From NCBI GenBank assembly GCA_028710415.1, contig JAQTUE010000003.1:1-64000 (forward strand): a stretch of 64,000 nt of DNA. The letters run 5' to 3'. Origin of the DNA: Paludibacter sp. (GTDB lineage Bacteria > Bacteroidota > Bacteroidia > Bacteroidales > Paludibacteraceae). The notes beneath the pieces were generated by a model. That model had not been told where the DNA came from. It saw only the letters and a program-made list of their open reading frames with translations, and searched no databases. The position numbers were made by a program, and so were the translations under genes. Below are positions 34,971-43,852 of this stretch, one piece after another (position 1 is the first letter of the stretch; each line of letters opens with the position of its first letter).

Positions 34971-35411
34971 TTACATAAACAACCCGTTGAAATACATCCA
35001 AACTACATACCGCAAAAATTTACCGACAAGCATATAAATTGCTACTTTCCACCAGTTACATTTGAAAAACCCTGTTGCCACAGCCACAACATCGCCAATA
35101 AATGGGACAAAGGAGAAAAATGCCAGCCAATCACCATGTTTCTGGATTCGGACAGCAAATGACTCCATTTTCTCTTTTTTGATGTGAAAGTATTTTTCTA
35201 TCCATTCTATTTTTCCGAGTAGCCCGACATAGTAACTGGTCATTCCTCCGAGCCAGTTACCTAATGTAGCTACTAATACACAGGTCCAGGGGTCAAGGCC
35301 ACTATAGACCATAGCTGAAAATATGACTTCAGAACTAAAAGGCACAACAGTTGCAGCCAGAAAAGAAGCGAGAAATAGCCCGAGATATCCGAGTTCGGTG
35401 AGTCCTAACAT
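34971..35411 (-). CDS. YqaA-family (SNARE-associated/DedA-like) membrane protein
   Basis: A 146-residue inner membrane protein with about four helices. The family pattern FLAATVVPFSSEVIFSAMVYSG, ATLGNWLGGMTSYYVG and FVPFIGDVVAVATGFFKCNWW fits YqaA, the short branch of the DedA superfamily, thought to move lipids between leaflets or maintain membrane charge balance. Its ATG abuts the stop of the upstream membrane protein gene, so they form one operon. Confidence 0.9.
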   Translation of the reverse strand: MLGLTELGYLGLFLASFLAATVVPFSSEVIFSAMVYSGLDPWTCVLVATLGNWLGGMTSYYVGLLGKIEWIEKYFHIKKEKMESFAVRIQKHGDWLAFFSFVPFIGDVVAVATGFFKCNWWKVAIYMLVGKFLRYVVWMYFNGLFM

Positions 35412-36404
35412 TTATGATATGAAGTATTTGGAAATGACAAATGCGATATTAATCAGACAGAAAATCAGAAACAGGATGCCATAGAAATTGTTCTGTTTTA
35501 ACGTCAATGGGTGTGAAATCAACAGAGCATAAACCAATGCTATGATGGGCAGGAAGGCAATAAACTGATTCCTGAATATGTAGGATAGTATCACCAGGGC
35601 AATGAATAGAAAGACCAAAAAATTCAATTTGTTGCGGGTGTTGATGGCGTCACCTGTTGAAATTGAAAACATGCCTACTATGCCAATGATAAGAATCAGC
35701 CCTATGGAAGCTGTATAAATGATTTGGGCAATTGAAATATTGGAAATGCTTAAATTAGAATTGACATACAAGTTGAAAAGTTGAGTATATTCCAGTTGAG
35801 GATTTAGCATATAAACCACCGATACATACAATATCCAGGGGGATAGCATTCCGAATAATGAAGCTAAAAAGGTTCTTAACGAAAAGCTTTGGAACATCAT
35901 GAAACCTATCCAGCAAACCGGAATAATAAAAATCAGGGGGTTGATCATCAGGCTGCTTAAACTGATCAGAAAGCTACCCATAAAGGCTTCTTCGGATGCT
36001 TTCCGGTCACGTGCCATGCTGAAGAAGTAGAACAGGGCTAAAATAAACAGAGTCAAACTGATATGTGAGGCAATCATTACATGGGTTTGATTCCAGGTGC
36101 CGAGCAATAACAAGAAAATAAGTATGGGTAAAAAAGTGCGGGTGCGAATGATTGTAAAGCGATTATTTATTTGGGCAATCAGAAATCCATTCAATAAAGA
36201 TAACCCAATACAGACTAAGTTTGAAAGGAGTGAATTGGGTAAAAATATAGCTTGCAGCCCTTCACTAATGGAAGTATGCTCAGTTGTGAAAGTAGAATAA
36301 CGGGCTCCTACGAATGCTGACATCCAAAGAACAAAACATGCTCCTACTAAAAATACAGCCAAAGGAATGCTTGGAATGATAAGATTTTTTAATGAAACCC
36401 GCAT
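35412..36404 (-). CDS. DUF6427-like polytopic membrane protein
   Basis: A 330-residue protein with about ten predicted membrane helices and almost no soluble part. The layout (short N-terminus, NRFTIIRTRTFLPILIFLLLLG, then NPLIFIIPVCWIGFMMFQSFSLRTFLAS) resembles the DUF6427 proteins of Bacteroidota, of unknown function. The family link is tentative. It ends where the YqaA-like gene starts. Confidence 0.6.
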   Translation of the reverse strand: MRVSLKNLIIPSIPLAVFLVGACFVLWMSAFVGARYSTFTTEHTSISEGLQAIFLPNSLLSNLVCIGLSLLNGFLIAQINNRFTIIRTRTFLPILIFLLLLGTWNQTHVMIASHISLTLFILALFYFFSMARDRKASEEAFMGSFLISLSSLMINPLIFIIPVCWIGFMMFQSFSLRTFLASLFGMLSPWILYVSVVYMLNPQLEYTQLFNLYVNSNLSISNISIAQIIYTASIGLILIIGIVGMFSISTGDAINTRNKLNFLVFLFIALVILSYIFRNQFIAFLPIIALVYALLISHPLTLKQNNFYGILFLIFCLINIAFVISKYFIS

Positions 36405-36450
36405 TTGCTATTTAGAATTTATACTGTTGAAAATGTATATAAAATAAATT

Positions 36451-36487
36451 ATTGCAGGTACCAACTCCTGGAATTGGTACCTGCAAT
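36451..36487 (-). terminator. Terminator after dcp
   Basis: ATTGCAGGTACCAA and TTGGTACCTGCAAT form a perfect 14-bp stem with a 9-bp loop, 30 bp after the dcp stop and followed by AT-rich sequence on the minus strand. The half-word TACCTGCAATTATTT also occurs at 17660-17674. Confidence 0.82.
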
Positions 36488-36516
36488 TATTTGAATCTGA
36501 AAGTATCAACCTGAAA

Positions 36517-38610
36517 CTATTTAAGTCCCCGTTTCTTCAATAGAGCATCCGGTTTCGGAGCTGCACCGCGGAACTTAATATAGGATTGCATAGGATCTTC
36601 CGTATCTCCTTTTTCAAGGACGTTTTTACGGAAGGCAGTAGCAACTTTCTGATTATAAATATCCCCTGTTTCCTTGAAAGCCTGGAATGCATCGGCATCC
36701 AAAACGGCTGCCCAGGTGTAGCTATAGTATCCTGCACAATATTCCCCACTGAATATATGGTTGAAATAACTGCTGCGATAGCGTGTAATGATTTGTGGGA
36801 TCATGCCAATCTTATCCAGGGATGCTTTTTCAAATGAATTCACATCAAAGTTAGCAGTGTCCTTCATGCTGTGGTAATCCATATCCAGGAAAGAAGCAGC
36901 AAGCAATTCGGTGTTTATGAAACCCTGGTTGAATGTTCCGGCAAGCTGAATTTTATCCATAAGTTCTTTTGGCATCAAGGCACCTGTTTTATAGTGCTTG
37001 GCATAAGTCTTCATGACTTCAGGTTCCCAACACCAGTTCTCCATCACCTGGGATGGCAGTTCTACAAAGTCGCGGGAAACATTTGTTCCTGAAAGGCCGG
37101 GATAGGTACATTGTGTCAACAACCCATGGATGGCATGGCCAAATTCATGGAACATGGTTTCCACTTCGTCCATATTGAGTAACGATGGTTTGGTGGAAGT
37201 AGGCTTGGTGAAATTCCCAACGTTACAGACAATCGGACGGTGATTGACTCCATCTTTCTTGTATTGGTCGGTAATGTTGTTCATCCAGGCACCGGCACGT
37301 TTTCCGGCACGTGGGAAATAATCGGTGTACAAAATGCCAATCAATGACCCATCGGCATCACTTACTTCAAAGACTTCCACATCCGGGTCGTAAACCGGCA
37401 TATCACTCAACTTTTTGAATTTAAGGCCATATAGTTTTGAAGCAAGGCCAAACACTCCCTGACGAACGTTTTCCAGTTTAAAGTAAGGTCTCAGGGCTTC
37501 TTCTTCCAGGTTGTATTTTGCTTTGCGCAGTCTTTCAGAATAATACCACCAGTCCCATGGTTCCAGTTTTTCGCCTTTTCCCTGGGCATCCATTAATTTT
37601 TGCAGTTCGGCAGCTTCTTCCTTGGCTTTTGCCACTGCAGGAGTCCATACTGTATTCAATAAAGCATAAACAGCTTTTGGCGTTTTAGCCATGGTGTCGT
37701 CCAGGATAAAATCGGCTGAAGTGGCAAATCCAAGCAGTTGTGCTTTTTGGGTGCGTAGCTTCATGATTTTATTGATGGTGGCTTTGTTGTCGTTTTTGTT
37801 GTCGTGGTTGGCACGGGTAGTGTACGCCATCAACATTTCCTTGCGTAACTCGCGGTTATCGCTGTATTGAAGTACCGGAATAAAGCTTGCCTTGTGGGTC
37901 GTGAATAACCATTTGCCTGGTTTTCCGGCTTCTTTAGCGGATTCAGCAGCTGCCTGACGAACACTTTCAGGAAGTCCGGCCAGGTCGGATTCTTTGTCAA
38001 TTACCTTTTTGAATGCATTGGTTTCATCCAGTACATTTTTTCCAAAAGCAAGTTGGGCTAAACCCAATTCTTTGTTTATGGCACGCAGTTTTTCTTTTTG
38101 TGCAGGATTTAAGGCTGCACCACTGCGGATAAAATTACGGTGGTATTTTTCGAGTAACCTGGTTTGTTCTTCAGTTAAACCAAGTTTTGCACGGTTATCG
38201 TACAAGGTTTTTATCCTGGCAAAAAGTTTCTCGTTCAGATTAATATTATCGTTGTGTTCCGATAGGATAGGGGTAATTTCGGTGGCAATTTTCTCCATGC
38301 CTTCGTTGGTGTTGCAACCGTATAAATTGAAAAATACCGACGATACTTTTTTTAACAATACGCCACTAAAGTCAAGTTTCGCAATGGTGTTTTCAAAAGT
38401 AGGGGCCTCGGTACAGTTTGCAATTGAATCAACTTCTGCTGTCTGTTGTTTGATACCTTCTTTGAAAGCAGGCATGTAGTGCTCATTTTTGATCTTATCA
38501 AACGGTGGAGCACCGTATTTGTTTTTGTACGCTTCGAAAAACGGATTGTCAGTTTTTGCACATCCCATAAGGAGTAATCCAATCATTAGAGTTAATAAAG
38601 TTTTTTTCAT
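36517..38610 (-). CDS. dcp: M3-family peptidyl-dipeptidase, lipoprotein
   Basis: A 697-residue zinc peptidase of family M3 (Dcp/thimet type) that releases dipeptides from peptide C-termini. The zinc motif HEFGHA is at residues 488-493, followed by the distal Glu region ELPSQVMENW. The N-terminus MKKTLLTLMIGLLLMGC is a lipoprotein signal, so unlike E. coli Dcp (cytosolic) it acts in the periplasm or at the outer membrane. The first 300 residues are the helical domain that narrows access to the site. A single gene with its own terminator. Confidence 0.93.
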   Translation of the reverse strand: MKKTLLTLMIGLLLMGCAKTDNPFFEAYKNKYGAPPFDKIKNEHYMPAFKEGIKQQTAEVDSIANCTEAPTFENTIAKLDFSGVLLKKVSSVFFNLYGCNTNEGMEKIATEITPILSEHNDNINLNEKLFARIKTLYDNRAKLGLTEEQTRLLEKYHRNFIRSGAALNPAQKEKLRAINKELGLAQLAFGKNVLDETNAFKKVIDKESDLAGLPESVRQAAAESAKEAGKPGKWLFTTHKASFIPVLQYSDNRELRKEMLMAYTTRANHDNKNDNKATINKIMKLRTQKAQLLGFATSADFILDDTMAKTPKAVYALLNTVWTPAVAKAKEEAAELQKLMDAQGKGEKLEPWDWWYYSERLRKAKYNLEEEALRPYFKLENVRQGVFGLASKLYGLKFKKLSDMPVYDPDVEVFEVSDADGSLIGILYTDYFPRAGKRAGAWMNNITDQYKKDGVNHRPIVCNVGNFTKPTSTKPSLLNMDEVETMFHEFGHAIHGLLTQCTYPGLSGTNVSRDFVELPSQVMENWCWEPEVMKTYAKHYKTGALMPKELMDKIQLAGTFNQGFINTELLAASFLDMDYHSMKDTANFDVNSFEKASLDKIGMIPQIITRYRSSYFNHIFSGEYCAGYYSYTWAAVLDADAFQAFKETGDIYNQKVATAFRKNVLEKGDTEDPMQSYIKFRGAAPKPDALLKKRGLK

Positions 38611-38863
38611 TTGAATAATGCATTAGATGATTAATTCTATTTAAGCCACAAAGATAATGATTATGTATTTAACAGTGTTTAATCCGATCTGTTTTATTCA
38701 ATATTTTTTGAATATTATGTGTATAAATAATTTAAATCAGTTCGTGTTGCAGGAAGAATAAAGTAAACTATTCAGAGTAGAATGCATCATCCTCATTCAA
38801 ATCAGTAATAAATACCTCCATCTATCCCATTTGCTGCTTAAATCCCTCTTTCAGGTTTCAATT

Positions 38864-38959
38864 ATATACAACGAACAAATTAAACTGACATAATAAAATG
38901 CATTATGCTAATATAAGGCATATTGGTTCTTGACTCTTGGCTCTTGGTTCTTGTCTCTA
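38864..38959. repeat. Interspersed element with heptamer tail, copy 1
   Basis: The core CAACGAACAAATTAAACTG then ACATAATAA, TGCA and ATGCTAATATA (38864-38912) recurs at about 52905 and 60901. It ends in heptamers GGTTCTT, GACTCTT, GGCTCTT, GGTTCTT, GTCTCTA (38925-38959), the last of which contains the TAG stop of ribF. The rest of the 346-bp gap before dcp shows nothing else. Confidence 0.8.
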
Positions 38960-39886
38960 GTAAATGTCCATCGCCATTACATACAACTTATCTTTCTCAA
39001 GTTGTATTTTTAATTCATCCAACCCATTAAATTTTTGTTCATCCCTGATCTTTCGTATAAAATCAATTTCAACCGACTGGTTGTAAATGTCTGCTTCAAA
39101 ATTGAGAATATGAACTTCCAGGCTGATATTCTCCCCATTATCCAGGGTCGGGCGATGGCCGATATTCATCATTCCTTTGTACCTGCAGTTGCCCCATCGA
39201 ACCCGAACTGCATATACCCCTAACGCAGGAATTAGCTTATCCGTATCAAACAGTTCAATATTGGCAGTCGGGTAACCTAGCAATCTTCCGTTTTTAAATC
39301 CTTCCACTACTTTGCCGTGGATGGAATAATCATACGTCAGTAATCTGTTTGCCGGCTCAATATCCCCTTTTTTTAAGTCATTGCGTATCTCGGAAGAACT
39401 GATGTGTTTATCCATCTCAGTATTATATTGGGCTGCCTGGATGACTTCCATCCCCAAAGCTTCGCCATATTTTTTATATTCAGGAAAACCATCCGTCCGG
39501 TCATGCCCGAACCGGTGGTCATGTCCCACCAGCAATGTCTGTACATTGAATTTATTTTTCAGGATCGTGTCCAGGAATTCATAAGCGGATAGTTTGGCCA
39601 TGGTAAGTGTAAAATCAAGTACCACGCAGGTATCTATTCCTGTTGATTCCAACTGAGTGAGTTTTTCGGTCAGGGTGGTCAGTAGTTCCGGTTTAAATTC
39701 TGAATTCAGTACTTTCCGGGGGTGAACTGAAAAGGTGATGACCACACTCTTCAGATGCTGAAGTTTTGCAATAGCCTTCAGTTCTTCAATCAGGAAGCGA
39801 TGCCCGGCATGCAATCCATCGAAGAACCCAACTGTAGCTACGCAGGGTGATAATGTTTTTAGTTCAGATTGATATATTATTTGCAT
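38957..39886 (-). CDS. ribF: Bifunctional riboflavin kinase / FAD synthetase
   Basis: A 309-residue enzyme that makes FMN from riboflavin and FAD from FMN. The N-terminal adenylyltransferase has VGFFDGLHAGHRFLI and LLVGHDHRFGHDRTDG; the C-terminal kinase domain has GFKNGRLLGYPTANIE and later GMMNIGHRPT. The length is normal. The stop TAG lies in a heptamer array. Its neighbours do not share the pathway. Confidence 0.95.
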   Translation of the reverse strand: MQIIYQSELKTLSPCVATVGFFDGLHAGHRFLIEELKAIAKLQHLKSVVITFSVHPRKVLNSEFKPELLTTLTEKLTQLESTGIDTCVVLDFTLTMAKLSAYEFLDTILKNKFNVQTLLVGHDHRFGHDRTDGFPEYKKYGEALGMEVIQAAQYNTEMDKHISSSEIRNDLKKGDIEPANRLLTYDYSIHGKVVEGFKNGRLLGYPTANIELFDTDKLIPALGVYAVRVRWGNCRYKGMMNIGHRPTLDNGENISLEVHILNFEADIYNQSVEIDFIRKIRDEQKFNGLDELKIQLEKDKLYVMAMDIY

Positions 39887-39995
39887 GAAAGTAAATGTAG
39901 TGAGAATAAATTATTGCCTCATTTGAAATTAAAAATAGAACACAGCCAGGTTAATAAATTGAATGTAAGATTATAATTTAAAAATAAGATTGGAA

Positions 39996-40161
39996 CGCTG
40001 ATTTACGCTGATTAGGCGGATATTAACGGATTTTTTTATTTTAAGGATTTAATCCGTATTAAAGCTCCAGCAAATTAGAGATGATCCTTTAATAAAATTC
40101 AAATCCAATTTATTGGATTTAGATCCGTTTTAATCAGCTAAACCCGCGATAATCCGCGTTC
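39996..40161. repeat. Inverted array with 10-bp period
   Basis: The left side reads CGCTGATTTA, CGCTGATTAG, GCGGATATTA, ACGGATTTTT (39996-40035) in strict 10-bp phase. The right side reads ATCCGTTTTA, ATCAGCTAAA, then CCCGCGATA and ATCCGCGTTC (40123-40161), the reverse-complement words. I have seen similar ACGCTGATT/CGCGGATT words between genes of other Bacteroidota. Confidence 0.8.
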
Positions 40162-40204
40162 TATTCTTATATTTTAAATCCGCATTCTATACTACCGATT
40201 TCAA

Positions 40205-40846
40205 TTATCCCCAGGTTTCAGGATTTAAAAGAAAACTCAAATCTTCATGTTCAATCACCAGGTAAGTTTGAATTCCTAATGTCTGGGCTACCAGCGTATT
40301 TTTCAACCCATCGTCCAGAAACAAACATTCACTACCTTGAACGTTTTCAGTAGCCAGGATGTTTTCAAAAATATGAATATCCGGTTTAGCCATCTTCATT
40401 TCGTACGATAAATAACATTTGTCGAAATATTCGGATAGTTTTCTGCCTTTATCCGTAAATAAAATCTTCTCAGAATTTGGGAAATGAATGATATTTGTGT
40501 TACTAAGCAATAGTACCCTGAATTTCTTGCGGAGTTCGATCAGCATTTCCAGCTTTTCTTCGGGCACTTCCAGCAGGAAAGAGCACCATGCTTCATCGAT
40601 TTGGGCATCGGTAAGCGTGTTTTGGGTCAGTTTGCGGATTTCATTCCTGAATTCTTCAGCACCTATTTCACCTTTTTCCAGTTGCATAAAGAACCCCGAT
40701 TGTGCAAAGTTATTCAGGTATTGTTCAAAGTTTTGCAGGCCTAAGCGTTTGAAATTCAAAATACATTGGTTAATGTCCAGATTGATAAGCACCCCTCCGA
40801 AATCAAAAATCAGGGTACTTATGTTTTTAAAATGTTTCATATTCAA
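40205..40846 (-). CDS. HAD-superfamily hydrolase
   Basis: A 213-residue phosphatase-like protein of the HAD group I with an N-terminal DFGGVLINLD (an Asp nucleophile motif with Gly-Gly), LLSNTNIIHF as motif II, KPDIHIFENIL with the motif III lysine, and LFLDDGLKNTLVA as motif IV. This arrangement matches the YihX-like family of sugar-phosphate phosphatases. The substrate is unknown. It may start at the first or the third codon (MNMKHF). Confidence 0.9.
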   Translation of the reverse strand: MNMKHFKNISTLIFDFGGVLINLDINQCILNFKRLGLQNFEQYLNNFAQSGFFMQLEKGEIGAEEFRNEIRKLTQNTLTDAQIDEAWCSFLLEVPEEKLEMLIELRKKFRVLLLSNTNIIHFPNSEKILFTDKGRKLSEYFDKCYLSYEMKMAKPDIHIFENILATENVQGSECLFLDDGLKNTLVAQTLGIQTYLVIEHEDLSFLLNPETWG

Positions 40847-40867
40847 CTAAAAAAAATGAAGGATAAT

Positions 40868-40898
40868 TTTTGCAGTATGACAAAATTTATTACTTTTG
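40868..40898 (+). promoter_or_regulatory. Promoter of the tRNA gene
   Basis: TTTTG at 40868-40872 and TACTTTTG at 40891-40898 are 18 bp apart, a full match to the Bacteroidota -33/-7 layout. The start of transcription would lie near 40905, about 35 bp before the tRNA. Confidence 0.72.
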
Positions 40899-40938
40899 CA
40901 TTCGCTTTGCAAAGATACACAAATATTTCGCAAAAGTG

Positions 40939-41013
40939 GGGCCTATAGCTCAGTTGGTTAGTAGCACCTGACTCATAATCAGGGGGTCACTGGTTCAAGC
41001 CCAGTTGGGCCCA
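40939..41013 (+). tRNA. tRNA with CAT anticodon (Ile2 or Met)
   Basis: A full cloverleaf: acceptor GGGCCTA/TGGGCCC, anticodon stem CCTGA/TCAGG with loop CTCATAA (anticodon CAT), T-arm ACTGG-TTCAAGC-CCAGT, discriminator A; CCA is not encoded. The acceptor pairs C4-G69 and C5-G68 are those that mark tRNA-Ile2 for lysidine modification in E. coli, so Ile2 is favoured over elongator Met. The D-arm reads GCTC...GTAGC where GAGC is expected: one extra T must bulge or extend the loop. Its 3' half is duplicated at 42727. Confidence 0.85.
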
Positions 41014-41064
41014 CAAAGTAAAACAAGCACTTACACATTCATTTGTGTAGGTGCTTTTTTTGTT
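40969..41064. repeat. Left direct repeat (att-like), within the tRNA 3' half
   Basis: From TGACTCATAATCAGG in the anticodon arm through the terminator, about 95 bp recur at 42727-42824 with only about five differences. This is the arrangement left when an element integrates into a tRNA gene and rebuilds its 3' end. Confidence 0.85.
41024..41062 (+). terminator. Terminator of the tRNA gene
   Basis: AAGCACTTACACA pairs with TGTGTAGGTGCTT, followed by T6. A second, decayed copy is part of the right direct repeat. Confidence 0.88.
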
Positions 41065-41232
41065 TGCGCCAGGTTTGCGCCATGTGGATCAATCCTAAAA
41101 GTTGTGTTTTTGATTAAAAAGTAATAATTTTGTTTTATGGGAACATAAACTATACGACAAACGATAGGATTGTAAAGAAGTTAGTCATAACCTACAGCAT
41201 GAAATTGAAAATAAATTTAAATTATCTGGAAT

Positions 41233-42363
41233 TTACTCCTCAATAAATTCCAGATAATTGTCTCTATTGATAACTTGATAATTTGAATTCGGATAATTTG
41301 TTGAAAATGCATATGGAGCTTTTGGTGTTTTAGTACCCCATTTAAATTCAAATGCATTAATATTACCTTCTGATTCTTCAATTAAATCAATTTCCTGCCC
41401 ATCGTAAGTTCTCCAAAAGTAAAATAATTTATTGTTGGAGGAATAATTTGACTGTTTGATTCTTTCGCTTATTAGATAACTTTCCCAAAGTTGTCCAATA
41501 TCGTCCCGAAGTGCAATTGGATTATAGTTGCCAATCAGTGCATTTCGAATGCCATTGTCATAAAAATACCATTTCCCGGCTTTCGAAATTTCTTTTCGTA
41601 AATTTCGGGAATAACTTCCTAATCGATAGATTACAAAAACTTTAGCAAGTAAATCAAGATATTTTTCAACAGTATTTCTGCTTAATCCTAATTGTTTTGC
41701 CAGTTCATCGTAAGAGACCTCGTTGCCAATTTGAAAAGCAACCAATCGCAATAATTCAATCATTTTCTTTGAGTTTTTCAACCCATCAATCGATAGAATA
41801 TCTTTTAATAATTAGGCATTCACTATATCCCTCAAATAGTCTTTCTTTTGTACATAATCTGTGATATTTACTACCTCAGGGTAGCTGCCATATATTAATC
41901 TGTCTTCCAGATTCTGCTTAATTTCGAGTATGTTTTCCTTTTGCGAAAGTTCTGCTTGACTAAAAGGAAATAATTGAAATTGAGTACTTCTACCAACCAA
42001 AGGTTCACCTGCTTTATTCTGTAAATCGAAAGAAAACGAGCCGCTTGCCATTACCTTAATCCCAGGAACTTCATCCACAATTAATTTCAACTTTTGTCCT
42101 ATTTCAGCTATGTTTTGTGCTTCATCAATTGACAGCAAGTCAATTCCATCCAATAATCGTTTATAATTCGAAATTGATTTTGACTCTAATAAAGCCAAAG
42201 AAACAGCGTCTTCGCCATTTAATAACAAATGTTTGCCTTCAAATCGGTCAATAAGTTGTCGCATTAATACGGTTTTTCCCACTCGACGAGGTCCAAAAAA
42301 CAGCATTACTTTGTTCGCTGCTAAACGATTAAAGATTTTATCCTCGATTATGCGCTTAATCAT
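41233..42363 (-). pseudogene. AAA_14/DUF4143 ATPase with in-frame stop
   Basis: One frame of about 376 codons encodes a typical ATPase of this family: Walker A GPRRVGKT (residues 24-31), Walker B-like LLSIDEAQN, ASGSFSFDL, then the winged-helix region VSYDELAKQLGLSRNTVEKYLDLL and the C-terminal DUF4143 nuclease-like part with GQEIDLIEE and AFEFKWG. It is broken once by TAA at 41812-41814 (DIVNA-stop-LLKDIL), where a Tyr codon is expected from the family. Such genes are often exchanged between bacteria and have no agreed function. It is the only gene between the two tRNA-derived repeats. Confidence 0.85.
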
Positions 42364-42726
42364 TTCAATTCAATTTTTTTGTGCAAGTATACAACTTTTT
42401 GAAAATAGAACGCATGATTACTATAATTATCTTCAATGAATTGAATGAATTAATAGTAAATATATCAACGTAATGAAGTAATTACTGGTATCTTCTTGGA
42501 TAACTTTCTTCATATTCATAAATCAGCATTAATTTATATTGATAGCTGCGTTCTAAAAAAAACAACTTAAATATAATAAATCTCTATAAGTCTAAAAATA
42601 AATAATTTTCCGAATCTTTAAAGAATTTTGAAAACACGCCAGATTTCACGCTGGCTTTTAGGAAAACAGTGACAATGGAATGAAGGTAAAACAATGAAAA
42701 TGAAAACCATTAGAAAGTTTAAATAT

Positions 42727-42824
42727 TGACTCATAATCAGGGGTCACTGGTTTAAGCCCAGTTGGGCCCACAAAGTAAAACAAGCACTTACACATTCAGT
42801 TGTGTAGGTGTTTTTTTTTTGTTT
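42727..42824. repeat. Right direct repeat: tRNA 3' half copy
   Basis: It begins TGACTCATAATCAGGGG, lacks one G of the variable loop, has T for C in the T-loop, and runs through ...GGGCCCACAAAG into a terminator copy. There is no acceptor 5' strand or D-arm upstream, so it is not a functional tRNA. Confidence 0.85.
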
Positions 42825-42848
42825 TTACCCATGAACCATCCATTTGCT

Positions 42849-42954
42849 GTTGCTAGGGGGTTGCTAGGGGGTTCATTGAGGGTTCAATGAGGTTTACCTA
42901 ACTGAACCCTAACTGAACCCTAACTGAACCCTAACCGAACCCTAACCGAACCCC
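42849..42954. repeat. Palindromic 11-bp phased array, telomere-like words
   Basis: Four units GTTGCTAGGGG, GTTGCTAGGGG, GTTCATTGAGG, GTTCAATGAGG (42849-42892), a 7-bp joint, then AACTGAACCCT three times, AACCGAACCCT and AACCGAACCCC (42900-42954). All are exactly 11 bp. The second half is the partial reverse complement of the first. Confidence 0.9.
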
Positions 42955-43373
42955 CTCTATACTTAAAGTGAGCAAAAAGTGAGTTTAAAAGCAATTTAAC
43001 AGTTGAAGGGGTGCTAAAACGATATTTTTCTTTTCAAAAATGACTGCTCACACATGGTGTTTTCCTTCATTCCTGAAAATTTTGTTCAGATTTTCACCTG
43101 TTGGACATGTCGGCAGGAATGAGTAGTTTTGGGGGTTGAAATAATCAGTCTCAAGTGACTGCCCAAAAATTTTATGCCAACTTTGGGATTTGAACATCAG
43201 CAAATACGTAAAGAATAAGTATATCGCTTAATGTCAAAGATATATGCTTGAAACTTCTGGTAAAAAAGAAAGCAATTATCAATTTCATGATTTTTTTTAA
43301 TCGTGTTATTTATAATAGAATAATCCGGAAAATTCGAATTGCAATGAATTATTAACCATTAAAATCAATGACT
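42955..43373. other. Gap without recognised gene
   Basis: I find no coding frame, array or RNA gene. Together with 42364-42726 it flanks the right repeat of the putative integrated element. Confidence 0.45.
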
Positions 43374-43694
43374 ATGTCAGATAAAATAAATATCTATCAA
43401 ATGTATGTAAAAAACAATTGTAAACTTGGTTTTTATGTGCGGAGTGAAAAGTGGAAGCCGGAAAGGTTTGCTAAAGTGGTAGAAATACAAAATGTGGAGG
43501 AGGGAAAAATGATTGAAGGAGAACCCCCGTATTTTGGAGGTTTCAAATATCCGGCCGGGCATCCAAAAGAAGGAATCATCATGGGTCCAAGACTAGTGAC
43601 TCTCGAAGCAGACTGGTTGGATAACGGAGTCAGGATAACGGATAGGGGTGGAAGTTTTAACTGGGAACAGGTGTATCCGCAAGAAAAGATTTGA
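43374..43694 (+). CDS. Hypothetical protein
   Basis: A 106-residue soluble protein (MSDKINIYQMYVKNN; an ATG two codons earlier is also possible). It has a Gly/Pro-rich middle (EGEPPYFGGFKYPAGHPKEG) and ends WEQVYPQEKI. No signal peptide, membrane helix or known motif. Codon use looks coding and the frame is free of interruptions, but I do not recognise the family and the neighbours give no hint. Confidence 0.6.
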   Translation: MSDKINIYQMYVKNNCKLGFYVRSEKWKPERFAKVVEIQNVEEGKMIEGEPPYFGGFKYPAGHPKEGIIMGPRLVTLEADWLDNGVRITDRGGSFNWEQVYPQEKI

Positions 43695-43852
43695 AACTAT
43701 CCTTAATCAATTAAACGTTTTTTCGTTTGGAAAAATGTCTCGCAAAGATACTAATCCGGATTAAATTTAGCAAACATCCAGTTTATAAATTAATTTCAAC
43801 ATTGCCTTATTATCAAAAAACTACTTTTGAAAATCTATAAATTTATCAATAT

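Noticed and set aside
41055..41085. Integrase tail next to the left repeat (reading MAQTWRKQKKH on the minus strand)
   Set aside because: Only about 15 codons remain between stops and no catalytic motif is visible; too weak to call.
42849..42954. A real telomere or replication terminus
   Set aside because: Only nine units, palindromic and inside the chromosome, with genes on both sides; better grouped with the other 11-bp arrays.
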